Shown here: positions 51,158-60,013 of the stretch, piece after piece
Layout: each line of letters starts with the position of its first letter
Numbering within the stretch: the first letter of the stretch is position 1
Origin: Hymenobacter sp. HSC-4F20
GTDB lineage: Bacteria; Bacteroidota; Bacteroidia; Cytophagales; Hymenobacteraceae
Assembly (NCBI RefSeq): GCF_019599275.1
Contig: NZ_JAHZTD010000004.1
Location: forward strand, 1-64,000
Direction of reading: 5' to 3'
Length of the DNA stretch: 64,000 bases
Made by a program: the position numbers and the translations under genes
Notes under the pieces: generated by a model
Databases searched by the model: none
The model's input: only the letters and a program-made list of their open reading frames with translations
What the model was told of the DNA's origin: nothing

Positions 51158-52030
51158 ATGCGCACGCCTACGCTTCGCCAGCTTACGGCCTCTTTAGCTA
51201 CTGATCTTGCGGTTCTCTACCCCGCCCCGGAGGCGGAAGCTATAGCCGGGCAGGTGCTGGAGCACCTGCTAGACCTCACGCCCCTGCAACGCCGGATGCA
51301 GGCCAGTGAGGTAATACCCGCCCCAATGCTGGCCGCCCTGGAGCCCCTGCGGGCCCGACTCCTACGCCACGAGCCCCTGCAATACGTGCTGGGCATAGCT
51401 TTCTTTGCCGGCATGGAGTTGGAAGTAACGCCCGCTACCCTTATCCCCCGCCCCGAAACCGAAGAATTAGTAGCCCTGATAAGCCGGGAGCAGGCTACGC
51501 GCCCGCAGTTGCGCGTGCTGGATGTTGGTACTGGCTCCGGGTGCATTCCGCTGGCCCTGAGCCGGCAGTTGGCAGTACCCCACCTGACGGCCATTGATGT
51601 TTCCGCCCAGGCCCTGGACGTAGCCCGCCGCAATGCCCTTACCTACCAAGTACCCATCGACTTTCAGCAGGTAGATATCCTGCAAAGCACCCCCCGGCTG
51701 GCTGGCCCGCTTGATGTGCTGGTAAGCAACCCGCCGTACGTACTGGAGCAGGAGCGCCCCTTGATGCGACCCAATGTGCTCGACTACGAGCCCGCCACGG
51801 CTCTGTTCGTGCCCAACGAGGACCCTTTGCTCTTCTACCGTCGGATTGCGGATCTGGGGCGCGGGTGGCTGCGCGCGGGCGGGGCCGTATACTTTGAAAT
51901 CAATGAGCAGTTTGCCACCGAAACAGTTGCCATGCTGACGAACTTCGGGTACCATAAAGCCCAGGCTCTGCCTGATTTGTTTGGCAAAGCCCGGCTGGTG
52001 CGGGCTACCTGGCCGGGCAGTGGCGCGTAA
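51158..52030 (+). CDS. prmC: Peptide-chain release factor glutamine methyltransferase
   Basis: The 290-aa methyltransferase modifies the Gln of the GGQ motif of release factors RF1/RF2 with SAM. LIPRPETEELV, DVGTGSGCIPLAL (SAM loop) and the defining catalytic NPPY (VSNPPYVL) are all visible; VYFEINEQ is a later conserved block. The start at ATG 51158 is preferred over an in-frame upstream extension overlapping ribD, which has no protein-like signal. A TACTTTTG box almost touches the start. Confidence 0.93.
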   Translation: MRTPTLRQLTASLATDLAVLYPAPEAEAIAGQVLEHLLDLTPLQRRMQASEVIPAPMLAALEPLRARLLRHEPLQYVLGIAFFAGMELEVTPATLIPRPETEELVALISREQATRPQLRVLDVGTGSGCIPLALSRQLAVPHLTAIDVSAQALDVARRNALTYQVPIDFQQVDILQSTPRLAGPLDVLVSNPPYVLEQERPLMRPNVLDYEPATALFVPNEDPLLFYRRIADLGRGWLRAGGAVYFEINEQFATETVAMLTNFGYHKAQALPDLFGKARLVRATWPGSGA

Positions 52031-52112
52031 CATCACAAAACGATAATCAGGCAGGGAGTGGAGCACGGGGTGGAAGTGCCGCAATAAATTCTCAACAGAC
52101 TTCTAAAACTGC

Positions 52113-52120
52113 TACCTTTG
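52113..52120 (+). promoter_or_regulatory. -7 box of the sugar N-acetyltransferase gene
   Basis: TACCTTTG, exact TAnnTTTG match, leading by about 27 nt to ATG 52154. It may drive the first gene of the sugar-nucleotide block. Confidence 0.5.
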
Positions 52121-52153
52121 CCGGCTGAAATTCTGCTTACCAACTCTTTCGGC

Positions 52154-52750
52154 ATGCCCGACACCTCCGGCTACTATGCGCACTCCACTGCCGTCCTGGA
52201 CGAAGGCTGCCGCATTGGGGAAGGGTGCCGCATCTGGCACTTCTGCCACGTAAGCTCCGGCGCCGAGCTGGGAGCGGGTTGCTCGCTGGGGCAGAACGTG
52301 TTCGTGGCGGAGGGGGTAACTCTGGGCCGCAATGTAAAAGTGCAGAACAACGTGAGCCTGTACGCGGGAGTAGAGTGCGCCGACGACGTGTTCATTGGCC
52401 CGTCGGCAGTGTTTACCAACGTGCTGAATCCGCGCTCGGCCGTGCCACGCCGGGGTAAGGAGTATTACCAGCCCACCCGGCTGGCCCAGGGCGTTAGCAT
52501 TGGGGCCAACAGCACCATTGTGTGCGGCGTCAGCCTCGGGGAGTACGCTTTCGTGGGGGCCGGCTCCGTAGTAACCCGTGATGTACCTGCCTATGCTCTG
52601 GTATACGGCAACCCGGCCCGCCCGCGTGGCTGGATGAGTACCCACGGACACCGCTTGGTATTTGACGAGGCTGGCCGCGCTACCTGCCCCGAAAGTCAGC
52701 AGCAGTATCAGTTAACCGATGGGCAGGTTTTTCGTATCAGCCCCGGCTAG
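52154..52750 (+). CDS. Sugar-nucleotide N-acetyltransferase, left-handed beta-helix (WbpD/WlbB-like)
   Basis: The 198-aa protein has many hexapeptide-like turns: GYYAHSTAVLDEGCRIGEG, ELGAGCSLGQNVFVAEGVTLG, NVKVQNNVSLYAGVECADDV, FVGAGSVVTRDVPAYALVYGNPAR, the left-handed beta-helix fold of trimeric acyltransferases, with the PSAVFTN... PR block of the WbpD/WlbB group. It would acetylate an amino-sugar nucleotide such as UDP-3-amino-GlcNAcA using acetyl-CoA. ATG 52154 is used; a TTG-start frame 12 codons earlier overlaps the -7 box. Confidence 0.8.
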   Translation: MPDTSGYYAHSTAVLDEGCRIGEGCRIWHFCHVSSGAELGAGCSLGQNVFVAEGVTLGRNVKVQNNVSLYAGVECADDVFIGPSAVFTNVLNPRSAVPRRGKEYYQPTRLAQGVSIGANSTIVCGVSLGEYAFVGAGSVVTRDVPAYALVYGNPARPRGWMSTHGHRLVFDEAGRATCPESQQQYQLTDGQVFRISPG

Positions 52751-52825
52751 CGCAGCGCCCAGTTTCAGTTTTTTAGCTTTTCGTAAGCCCCGACTCCAAC
52801 GTCTTTACGTCCTAAATTTCCTATC

Positions 52826-54121
52826 GTGTACGAGCAACTTCTCCAGAAACAGGCCAAGCTGGCTGTCATCGGCCTCGGCTACGTAGGCTTGCCTATTGCC
52901 CTTGAATTCGCCCGCAAAATTCAGGTTATCGGCTTCGATATCAATGCTAAACGCGTTGAAATGATGCGCAATAACATTGACCCGAGCGGGGAGCTGGATG
53001 CCAAGGACTTTGAAGGCTGCGACATTGAGTTCACTGACTCGCTGGACGTGCTGCGGCAGGCTACCTTCTTCATTGTGGCCGTGCCCACGCCCATTGATGA
53101 GCATGCGCAGCCTGATCTGAAGCCGCTGCTCGGAGCGTCCTCTTCAGTCGGGAAAGTGCTCAAGAAGGGCGACTACGTGGTGTTTGAAAGCACCGTGTAC
53201 CCCGGCTGCACCGAAGAAGACTGCATTCCGGTAATGGAGCAGCTCTCGGGCCTGAAGTACCCGGCCGACTTCAAAGTAGGCTACTCGCCCGAGCGCATCA
53301 ACCCCGGTGACAAAGAGCACACGCTGTCCAGCATTGTGAAGGTAGTAGCCGGCTGCGACGCTGAATCGTTGGAGGAAATTGCCAAAACCTACGAACTGGT
53401 GGTAAAGGCCGGCGTACACCGCGCCAGCAGTATTAAAGTAGCCGAGGCTGCCAAAATCATCGAAAACACTCAGCGCGACGTGAACATTGCGTTGATGAAC
53501 GAGCTGTCGATGATTTTTGACCGCATGCACATTAATACCTACGAGGTGCTGGAAGCCGCCGGCACGAAGTGGAACTTCCTGAAGTTCTCGCCCGGCCTGG
53601 TAGGCGGCCACTGCATCGGCGTGGACCCGTACTACCTGACCTACAAGGCGAAGGAGCTAGGCTACGACGCCAAGGTTATCCTCTCGGGCCGCACGACCAA
53701 CGACAACATGGGGGCGTACATCGCACGCAAAACGGTGCAAACCATGATTAAGCAAGGGAAGGACGTGGCCAAAAGCCGGGTGCTGGTAATGGGCGCTACC
53801 TTCAAGGAAAATGTGGAAGACATCCGCAACTCCAAAGTAGCCGACGTTATTCAGGAGTTGAAAAACTTCTCCGTAAACGTTGACATTGTGGACCCGCACG
53901 CTGATTCCGACGAGCTGCACCACGAGTATGGCTTCCGGCTCACGCCCGAGAGTGAAGTTCGCAACGACTACGATGGTATCATCGTGGCTGTAAGCCACCA
54001 GCCCTATACGCAGCTGGACGAAGCCTATTTCAAGAGCCTCACCAACCAGCCAGCCGTGCTAGTTGACATCAAGGGATTGTTCCGCGACAAGATTCAGGAC
54101 CTCGCCTACTGGAGCCTGTAG
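52826..54121 (+). CDS. UDP-HexNAc 6-dehydrogenase (WbpO/TviB-like)
   Basis: The 431-aa enzyme would oxidise a UDP-N-acetylhexosamine to the uronic acid with two NAD+. It has the Rossmann motif VIGLGYVGLPIAL, VPTPIDEHAQPDL, VFESTVYPGCTEEDCIPVME, the catalytic Cys263 in VGGHCIGVDPYYL and NTQRDVNIALMNE, which fit UDP-GlcNAc/UDP-GalNAc 6-dehydrogenases (TviB, WbpO). The start is GTG. With the downstream epimerases it builds precursors for surface polysaccharide. Confidence 0.88.
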   Translation: MYEQLLQKQAKLAVIGLGYVGLPIALEFARKIQVIGFDINAKRVEMMRNNIDPSGELDAKDFEGCDIEFTDSLDVLRQATFFIVAVPTPIDEHAQPDLKPLLGASSSVGKVLKKGDYVVFESTVYPGCTEEDCIPVMEQLSGLKYPADFKVGYSPERINPGDKEHTLSSIVKVVAGCDAESLEEIAKTYELVVKAGVHRASSIKVAEAAKIIENTQRDVNIALMNELSMIFDRMHINTYEVLEAAGTKWNFLKFSPGLVGGHCIGVDPYYLTYKAKELGYDAKVILSGRTTNDNMGAYIARKTVQTMIKQGKDVAKSRVLVMGATFKENVEDIRNSKVADVIQELKNFSVNVDIVDPHADSDELHHEYGFRLTPESEVRNDYDGIIVAVSHQPYTQLDEAYFKSLTNQPAVLVDIKGLFRDKIQDLAYWSL

Positions 54122-54131
54122 TGGTGAAATT

Positions 54132-54240
54132 GTGAAGTGTGAGTAGGGAAGTTATCGGGCTACCGTGCCAGCAAAGCCGATAACTTACCCAGACACTACC
54201 CTTACTTCACAAGCTCACTAGTTCACACTTTCACACTTTC
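54132..54240. repeat. Intercistronic long imperfect hairpin
   Basis: Left part GTGAAGTGTGAGTAGG...GAAGTTATCGG (54132-54159) pairs with CCGATAACTTAC...CTACCCTTACTTCAC (54178-54210), and TTCACACTTTCACACTTTC (54222-54240) forms an 8-nt tandem repeat that also matches the left arm. Lies between the dehydrogenase and galE genes. Confidence 0.7.
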
Positions 54241-54244
54241 ATCC

Positions 54245-55270
54245 ATGGAGAGAACCAAAATCCTCGTGACAGGCGGCGCCGGCTACATTGGCTCGCACGC
54301 TGTAGTTGAGTTGTACGAAGCAGGCTTTCAGCCCATCATTATCGATAACTTCAGCAACTCCGAAGACTCGTCGTTGCGAGGCATTGAAGAGATTCTCGGC
54401 GTGCGGGTGCCGGCTCACCGCGTCGATTGCACCGATGCTGAGGCTCTGCGGGCTGTGTTTGCTGAAGAAGGTAACCTGCGGGGGGTGATTCACTTCGCCG
54501 CCTACAAAGCCGTGGGCGAATCGTTGCAGAAGCCGTTGGAATACTACCAGAACAACGTGGGCTCCTTGCTGACGCTGCTACAGGTAATGCGCGAGTTTGG
54601 CGTGGAAGCCCTGGTGTTTTCTTCCTCCTGCACAGTGTACGGCGTGCCGGACGCACTGCCCGTTACCGAGCTGACGCCCACTAAAAAGGCCAACTCGCCC
54701 TACGGCGCTACCAAGCAGATGTGTGAAGACATATTGCGCGACGTAGCGGCGGCCCCTGGGGCGAGCATGCGCACTATTCTGCTCCGTTATTTCAACCCTA
54801 TTGGGGCGCATCCCTCCGCTAAAATCGGAGAGTTGCCCCTGGGCGTACCCCAGAACCTGATTCCGTTTGTAACCCAGACGGCGGCGGGCATTCGGGAAAA
54901 GCTCACCATCTACGGCGACACCTACGACACGCCCGACGGAACCAATATCCGCGACTACGTGCATGTGGTGGACCTGGCCAAAGCGCATGTGGTCGCCGTA
55001 CAACGGCTTCTCGATGGGCAGGGAGAACTCGTCGAAACCTACAATGTGGGTACGGGCCGCGGCAACTCTGTGCTGGAAGTAGTGCAGGCCTTTGAGCGGG
55101 CCACGGGCCAAAAGCTCAACTATACTATCGGCCCGCCCCGCCCCGGCGACGTGCCGGCTATTTACGCCGACGTAACCAAGGCTACCCAGGAATTGGGGTT
55201 CCAAACAACCTCTACTTTGGAAGAGGCCCTGGCCAGCGCCTGGAAGTGGCAATTGTCATTAAGTAACTAA
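54245..55270 (+). CDS. galE: UDP-glucose 4-epimerase
   Basis: The 341-aa SDR enzyme interconverts UDP-glucose and UDP-galactose. NAD-binding VTGGAGYIGSHAV, the catalytic YGATK (Tyr-Lys), SSCTVYG, and the late NVGTGRGNSVLEVV are typical of GalE, as is YFNPIGAHPSAKIGE. Other SDR-type epimerases of this kind can also act on HexNAc. It lies in the same orientation as rfbB after a 91-bp hairpin-bearing gap. Confidence 0.9.
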   Translation: MERTKILVTGGAGYIGSHAVVELYEAGFQPIIIDNFSNSEDSSLRGIEEILGVRVPAHRVDCTDAEALRAVFAEEGNLRGVIHFAAYKAVGESLQKPLEYYQNNVGSLLTLLQVMREFGVEALVFSSSCTVYGVPDALPVTELTPTKKANSPYGATKQMCEDILRDVAAAPGASMRTILLRYFNPIGAHPSAKIGELPLGVPQNLIPFVTQTAAGIREKLTIYGDTYDTPDGTNIRDYVHVVDLAKAHVVAVQRLLDGQGELVETYNVGTGRGNSVLEVVQAFERATGQKLNYTIGPPRPGDVPAIYADVTKATQELGFQTTSTLEEALASAWKWQLSLSN

Positions 55271-55361
55271 GGGAATAAGCGAATGGGTGGGTTGGTGCGC
55301 TACTGAACTCGTTTGCTTTACACGCTTATCTTACTTATTCACGCATTTACGCATTCACCAT
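55271..55361. repeat. Intercistronic hairpin of 8-nt repeats
   Basis: Right side TTCACGCA, TTTACGCA, TTCACC (near 55337-55359) forms an 8-nt array that pairs imperfectly with GAATAAGCGAATGGGTG on the left (55273-55289), between galE and rfbB. Confidence 0.6.
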
Positions 55362-56414
55362 ATGAAAATCATCATCACCGGCGGGGCCGGCTTCATTGGC
55401 TCGCACGTGGTGCGCCTGTTTGTAACCAAGTATCCCGAGTATCAGATCCTGAACCTGGATGCACTGACCTACGCGGGCAATCTGGAAAACCTGCGTGATA
55501 TTGAATCGGCCCCCAACTACCGGCTGGTGAAGGGCGATATCACCGACCAAGCCTTCGTCGACCAACTCTTCGCCACTGAGGAGCCCGACGCCGTAATTCA
55601 CCTGGCGGCGGAATCGCACGTAGACCGCAGCATTACCGACCCATTGGCCTTCGTGAAAACCAACGTGTTGGGCACGGTGCATCTGCTCAACGCGGCCAAA
55701 AACCTGTGGAAGCCCCTGGGTTACGAAGGCAAGACCTTTTACCATGTGAGCACCGACGAGGTGTACGGTTCGCTGGAGATGGGCCCGGAGATGTTTACCG
55801 AAGACACCCCCTACGACCCTCGCTCACCCTACTCGGCTTCCAAAGCATCGTCGGACCACTTTGTGCGGGCCTGGCACCACACCTACCACATGCCCGTGAA
55901 GCTGAGCAACTGCTCCAACAACTACGGGCCCAACCACTTCCCCGAAAAGCTGATTCCGCTGGCCATCCACCGCATCCAGCACGGCCAGCCCGTGCCCGTA
56001 TACGGCAAGGGCGAGAACGTGCGCGACTGGCTGTTCGTGAAAGACCACGCCACGGCCATTGATGCCGTGTTCCACAAGGGCAAAGTAGGGGAGACCTACA
56101 ACATTGGAGGCGTAAACGAGTGGAAGAACATCGACCTCATTCATCTGCTCTGCGACACGCTGGACGAGAAAACCGGCAAGGAAAAAGGCACCTCGCGCCA
56201 GCTCATCACTTTCGTGACGGACCGGGCCGGCCATGATCTGCGCTATGCCATCGATTCCAGCAAGATTATGAATGAGCTGGGTTGGAAGCCGTCCGTAACG
56301 TTTGAGCAAGGCCTGTCTCAAACCGTAGACTGGTACCTGGAAAATCAGGAATGGCTTGACCACGTAACCAGCGGGGCCTACCAGACTTACTACCAGCAGC
56401 AATACAACCGCTAG
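55362..56414 (+). CDS. rfbB: dTDP-glucose 4,6-dehydratase
   Basis: The 350-aa SDR enzyme makes dTDP-4-keto-6-deoxyglucose. ITGGAGFIGSHVVRLF, the active-site STDEVYGSL, the YSASKASSD Tyr-Lys pair, and NCSNNYGPNHFPEKLIPL with DRAGHDLRYAID are typical of RfbB/RmlB. The start at 55362 was chosen because MKIIITGG begins the fold; a frame open earlier (from 55287) has no family match. rfbA, the thymidylyltransferase that makes its substrate, is two genes downstream; rfbC and rfbD are not in the window. Confidence 0.93.
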   Translation: MKIIITGGAGFIGSHVVRLFVTKYPEYQILNLDALTYAGNLENLRDIESAPNYRLVKGDITDQAFVDQLFATEEPDAVIHLAAESHVDRSITDPLAFVKTNVLGTVHLLNAAKNLWKPLGYEGKTFYHVSTDEVYGSLEMGPEMFTEDTPYDPRSPYSASKASSDHFVRAWHHTYHMPVKLSNCSNNYGPNHFPEKLIPLAIHRIQHGQPVPVYGKGENVRDWLFVKDHATAIDAVFHKGKVGETYNIGGVNEWKNIDLIHLLCDTLDEKTGKEKGTSRQLITFVTDRAGHDLRYAIDSSKIMNELGWKPSVTFEQGLSQTVDWYLENQEWLDHVTSGAYQTYYQQQYNR

Positions 56415-56421
56415 TTCAAGC

Positions 56422-56524
56422 AAAAATTAAAAATTGAGGATTAAGAAGTGTGCCCATAGCCCCCAAAGACTGGTTGAGCACAGTTTAAACAGCCAATTTT
56501 TAATTCTCAATTCTCAATTAAAAC
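56422..56524. repeat. Intercistronic AT-rich hairpin (7-nt units)
   Basis: AAAAATTAAAAATTGAGG on the left (from 56422) and AATTTTTAATTCTCAATTCTCAATT on the right (56494-56518) form a long imperfect inverted repeat; the right arm is AATTCTC tandem copies. Very AT-rich compared with its surroundings. Confidence 0.65.
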
Positions 56525-57532
56525 ATGTATAACACGCCTTTTCACGATCAGCCCCTTGATAATCTGGCCTTCCTGGTGACGGGCGGTGCTGGCTTCATCG
56601 GCTCGAACCTAGTTGAATATCTGCTCAAGTACGGCGCCAAAGAGGTGCGCGTGCTGGATAACTATTCCAACGGCTTCCGCAAAAACGTGCGCTTGTTTGA
56701 AGGCAACCCGGCCTTGCGCGTTATTGAAGGCGACATTCGGGACCGGCAGACCTGCCTTGATGCCTGCCAGGGCATTGATGTGGTGCTGCACCAAGCGGCG
56801 CTGGGCTCAGTGCCCCGCTCCATCAACGACCCCATCACGAGCAATGATGTGAACGTGGGCGGTTTCGTGAACATGCTGGTGGGAGCCAAGGAAGCAGGCG
56901 TGAAGCGCTTTGTGTACGCGGCCTCGTCCTCGACCTACGGCGACCACAAGGCCCTGCCCAAAGTGGAGGACCGCATTGGCAAGCCCCTCTCGCCTTACGC
57001 CGTGACCAAGTACGCCAATGAGCTGTACGCCGACGTGTTTGGCAAAACCTACGGCATGGAAATCATCGGGCTGCGCTACTTCAACATCTTTGGGCCCCGC
57101 CAGGACCCCAATGGGGCGTACGCGGCCGTAATTCCGTTGTTTATCGATGCGGTACTGGAGGGCAAGCGCCCCCGCATGAACGGCGACGGCGGCCAGACCC
57201 GTGACTTTACCTTTGTGGAGAACTGTGTGCAGGCCAACATAAAGGCGGCGCTGGTGCAAAACCCGGAAGCGGTAAACCAGGTGTATAACATTGCCGTCGC
57301 CGACCGCACTTCCCTTAATGACCTGTTTAACATTTTGAAGGAAGAAGCCGGCTCGGACATCACCCCGGAGTACGGCCCCGACCGTCCCGGCGACATCCGC
57401 GACTCGCTGGCCGATATCAGCAAAGCCCAGAACCTGCTCGGCTACAATCCTCAAATTCGTATTCGGGAAGGCCTGCAGAAAACGCTGGCGTGGTTTAAAG
57501 CCAACCAGGAGTTCATTACCGAGCGCAATTAG
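56525..57532 (+). CDS. UDP-N-acetylglucosamine 4-epimerase (WbpP/TviC-like)
   Basis: The 335-aa SDR protein has VTGGAGFIGSNLVEYLL, the catalytic ASSSTYGD and YAVTKYANELY and the later IFGPRQDPNGAYAAVIP, fitting the WbpP/TviC epimerases that make UDP-GalNAc(A). Together with the WbpO-type dehydrogenase it would build UDP-GalNAcA for a surface glycan. The inserted position between rfbB and rfbA is notable. Confidence 0.85.
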   Translation: MYNTPFHDQPLDNLAFLVTGGAGFIGSNLVEYLLKYGAKEVRVLDNYSNGFRKNVRLFEGNPALRVIEGDIRDRQTCLDACQGIDVVLHQAALGSVPRSINDPITSNDVNVGGFVNMLVGAKEAGVKRFVYAASSSTYGDHKALPKVEDRIGKPLSPYAVTKYANELYADVFGKTYGMEIIGLRYFNIFGPRQDPNGAYAAVIPLFIDAVLEGKRPRMNGDGGQTRDFTFVENCVQANIKAALVQNPEAVNQVYNIAVADRTSLNDLFNILKEEAGSDITPEYGPDRPGDIRDSLADISKAQNLLGYNPQIRIREGLQKTLAWFKANQEFITERN

Positions 57533-57624
57533 CGACAACCTGATAGAAACGCAACGTCAGGTAGAGACCTAGCCGAAGCCTGACGCTCTTCTATTCTCAA
57601 AAAAGAGACTTTAAGCCCCACTCC

Positions 57625-58503
57625 ATGAAAGGTATTATCCTCGCCGGCGGCTCCGGCACGCGGTTGCACCCGCTCACGCTGGCGGTGTCCAAGCAGCTCA
57701 TGCCCGTCTACGACAAGCCGATGATTTACTACCCCTTGTCGATTCTGATGATGGCTGGCATTAAGGACATCCTCATCATCACTACCCCCCACGACCAGGC
57801 TCAATTCCAGAAGCTGCTCGGCGACGGGAAAAATCTGGGGTGCAACTTCCAGTACACCATTCAGGAAGTGCCCAACGGGCTGGCTCAGGCTTTTGTGCTG
57901 GGTGCTGATTTCATTGGGGATGACAAGGTAGCCCTCGTATTGGGCGACAATATCTTCCACGGAGAAGGCATGGAGGAACTGCTCAAGGCGAACAACGACC
58001 CCGAGGGCGGTGTAGTGTACGCTTACCACGTGCACGACCCGGAGCGCTATGGCGTGGTAGAGTTCGACCAGAACAATAAGGCTCTTAGCATTGAAGAAAA
58101 GCCCAAGCAGCCCAAGAGCAACTACGCGGTGCCTGGCCTCTACTTCTACGATAATGAGGTAGTAGAAATTGCCCGCAACCTGCAGCCCTCGGCCCGCGGT
58201 GAGTACGAAATCACCGACGTAAACCAGGAGTACCTGCGGCGCGGCAAGCTCAAGGTGGGCATTCTGGGCCGCGGCACGGCCTGGCTGGATACGGGCACGT
58301 TCGAGAGCCTGATGCAAGCCGGCGAGTTTGTGCGCGTGATTGAGCAGCGCCAGGGCCTGAAGGTGGGCTCCATCGAGGAAATTGCGTACCGCCAGGGCTT
58401 TATCGACGCGGATCAGCTACGTAAAATTGCCGAGCCGCTCCGCAAGAGTGGCTACGGCGACTACCTGCTTCACTTGCCCGAACAGTTGGTAGTAAAAGGA
58501 TAG
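57625..58503 (+). CDS. rfbA: Glucose-1-phosphate thymidylyltransferase
   Basis: The 292-aa enzyme makes dTDP-glucose from glucose-1-phosphate and dTTP. ILAGGSGTRLHPLTLAVSKQ, LMPVYDKPMIYYPLS, and ALVLGDNIFHGEGMEE are the RmlA signatures, and GTAWLDTGTFESLMQAG is the usual second part. Length is typical. Its product feeds RfbB encoded two genes upstream. Confidence 0.95.
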   Translation: MKGIILAGGSGTRLHPLTLAVSKQLMPVYDKPMIYYPLSILMMAGIKDILIITTPHDQAQFQKLLGDGKNLGCNFQYTIQEVPNGLAQAFVLGADFIGDDKVALVLGDNIFHGEGMEELLKANNDPEGGVVYAYHVHDPERYGVVEFDQNNKALSIEEKPKQPKSNYAVPGLYFYDNEVVEIARNLQPSARGEYEITDVNQEYLRRGKLKVGILGRGTAWLDTGTFESLMQAGEFVRVIEQRQGLKVGSIEEIAYRQGFIDADQLRKIAEPLRKSGYGDYLLHLPEQLVVKG

Positions 58504-58527
58504 CCCTGCTACCAGTAAATACTCGCT

Positions 58528-58582
58528 GCCCACAGAAAACGCCCGGCTTTCCCTCAGGGAAAGCCGGGCGTTTTCTGTGGGC
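58528..58582. terminator. Perfect 27-bp bidirectional terminator
   Basis: Arms at 58528-58554 and 58556-58582 are perfectly complementary with a single-base centre. Stem contains AAAACGCCCGGCTTTCCC and its complement. It lies between the convergent rfbA (+) and chrA (-). Confidence 0.85.
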
Positions 58583-58590
58583 ACGGTGTT

Positions 58591-59820
58591 TTAGAATAAG
58601 ATTCCCGCCAGCAAGGCAGTCAGCACAATGAGATAGGACGGAATCTTGTCCCAAAGTAGCACGAGAAAGGTAGCAGCAATAAGCCCCAGATTCACGGGCG
58701 TATCCGGCAAGGGATGATACAGCAAAAAGGTGGCCGCACACACCAACCCTGCCGATACAGCATTAATGCCCTCAAGTGAGGCCTTGATAACCCGGTAGCG
58801 CTTCAGCTGGTCCCAGAAGCGGATCAGAAAGAAGATAAGCAGTGTGCCTGGCATAAAGATGCCTGCGGCGCCCACTACTGCTCCCAACAGTTGCCCATCC
58901 AGCCCATTGCCCTCCCGGCGCATGGCCAGGGCCCCGATATAGGAAGCAAACGAGAAGTTCGGGCCGGGTAGGGCCTGCACCATGCCCAACCCCGAGAGAA
59001 ACTCCTCGGGTGAGAGGTAGTGCTTAAACTCTACGAACTCCGTGTAGAACAGAGGAGCCAGCACCTGCCCACCCCCGAACACGAGGCTGCCATTGCGGTA
59101 AAAGTTCTCGAACAGGCGTACGGGTAGCAGCTGGGTATACTGCCCCAGTACGGCTGCCCCCACAAACACGCCCAGCCACAGCAGAAAGTTCGACCACTCA
59201 ATGCGCAGGGGTACCTTGGTTTCCTGGGGTAGCTTCCGGTAACGAAACGTGGTTACCAGGCCCCCCAGCAGCAGTAGCAGGGGCATCAGCCAGGGTACCT
59301 GAAACTGGTACACCAGCATGGCGGCACTCACCATCAGGGCCACGGACGTTTTAGTGTGAATCACCTTCTCGGCAATCTTGTACGCTGAGTAAGCTACAAA
59401 GCCAATGGCCACCGGCTGCACATACTGCACCAGTCGGGCCACCTGAGCCTTGTCCAGGTAGCTGATAGTCAGGCCGGCGCTTGTCATGATGCACACGGCC
59501 GGTAGCATCCAGATCAGCAGGGTAAGGTAGGCTAGGTTGGGCCCGCCCAATCGGAACCCGATGGCCGTAATGGTTTGGGTAGAGGTAGGGCCGGGCAGAA
59601 TCTGACACAGGGCAGTAAGCTCCAGCAGCTCGGCCGCCGTGAGGTAGCGGCGCTTGTCTACCAGCAGGCGCAGCATCATGGCCATGTGCGCCTGCGGCCC
59701 CCCAAAGGCCGACAAGCCAAGGGCCGCCACGTCCTTAAGGAAAATAAAGTTGCGCACCCGTTTTACCCGGGCCGAGCGACGCGGGGGCGGGGCCAGCGTA
59801 ATATCTTCTTGCGGAGTCAA
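58591..59820 (-). CDS. chrA: Chromate transporter
   Basis: The 409-aa protein has two homologous ChrA halves: FLKDVAALGLSAFGGPQAHMAMM and LCQILPGPTSTQTITAIGFRLGG at the start of the first, and RNGSLVFGGGQVLAPLFYTEFVEFK with GLGMVQALPGPNFSFASYIGA for the second. The repeated PGP motif marks the chromate ion transporter family. It would export chromate, though many members may move sulfate or other anions. Standing alone, no chrB regulator is present. Confidence 0.88.
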   Translation of the reverse strand: MTPQEDITLAPPPRRSARVKRVRNFIFLKDVAALGLSAFGGPQAHMAMMLRLLVDKRRYLTAAELLELTALCQILPGPTSTQTITAIGFRLGGPNLAYLTLLIWMLPAVCIMTSAGLTISYLDKAQVARLVQYVQPVAIGFVAYSAYKIAEKVIHTKTSVALMVSAAMLVYQFQVPWLMPLLLLLGGLVTTFRYRKLPQETKVPLRIEWSNFLLWLGVFVGAAVLGQYTQLLPVRLFENFYRNGSLVFGGGQVLAPLFYTEFVEFKHYLSPEEFLSGLGMVQALPGPNFSFASYIGALAMRREGNGLDGQLLGAVVGAAGIFMPGTLLIFFLIRFWDQLKRYRVIKASLEGINAVSAGLVCAATFLLYHPLPDTPVNLGLIAATFLVLLWDKIPSYLIVLTALLAGILF

Positions 59821-59879
59821 GGGCGAAAGTAAAAGCGGTGGCTACCAGACAAGGACGCGGAAAGTCGGCGAAAAAGCAA

Positions 59880-59912
59880 CCGGCCCCAGCTACACAAGGC
59901 AGCCGGGGCCGG
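59880..59912 (-). terminator. Terminator of oxygenase gene
   Basis: A 12-bp stem with one mismatch (59880-59891 with 59901-59912), followed on the minus strand by TTGCTTTTTC. Confidence 0.65.
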
Positions 59913-60013
59913 AAACACAGTAGCCATAGTATCTTGGCGGCTCAGCAGAACGTTGGGTGGCCCGCAGCTGCGTAACCGGATTCCTGCTGCTGCAAGTAGA
60001 AGCGTGAGGAAAG

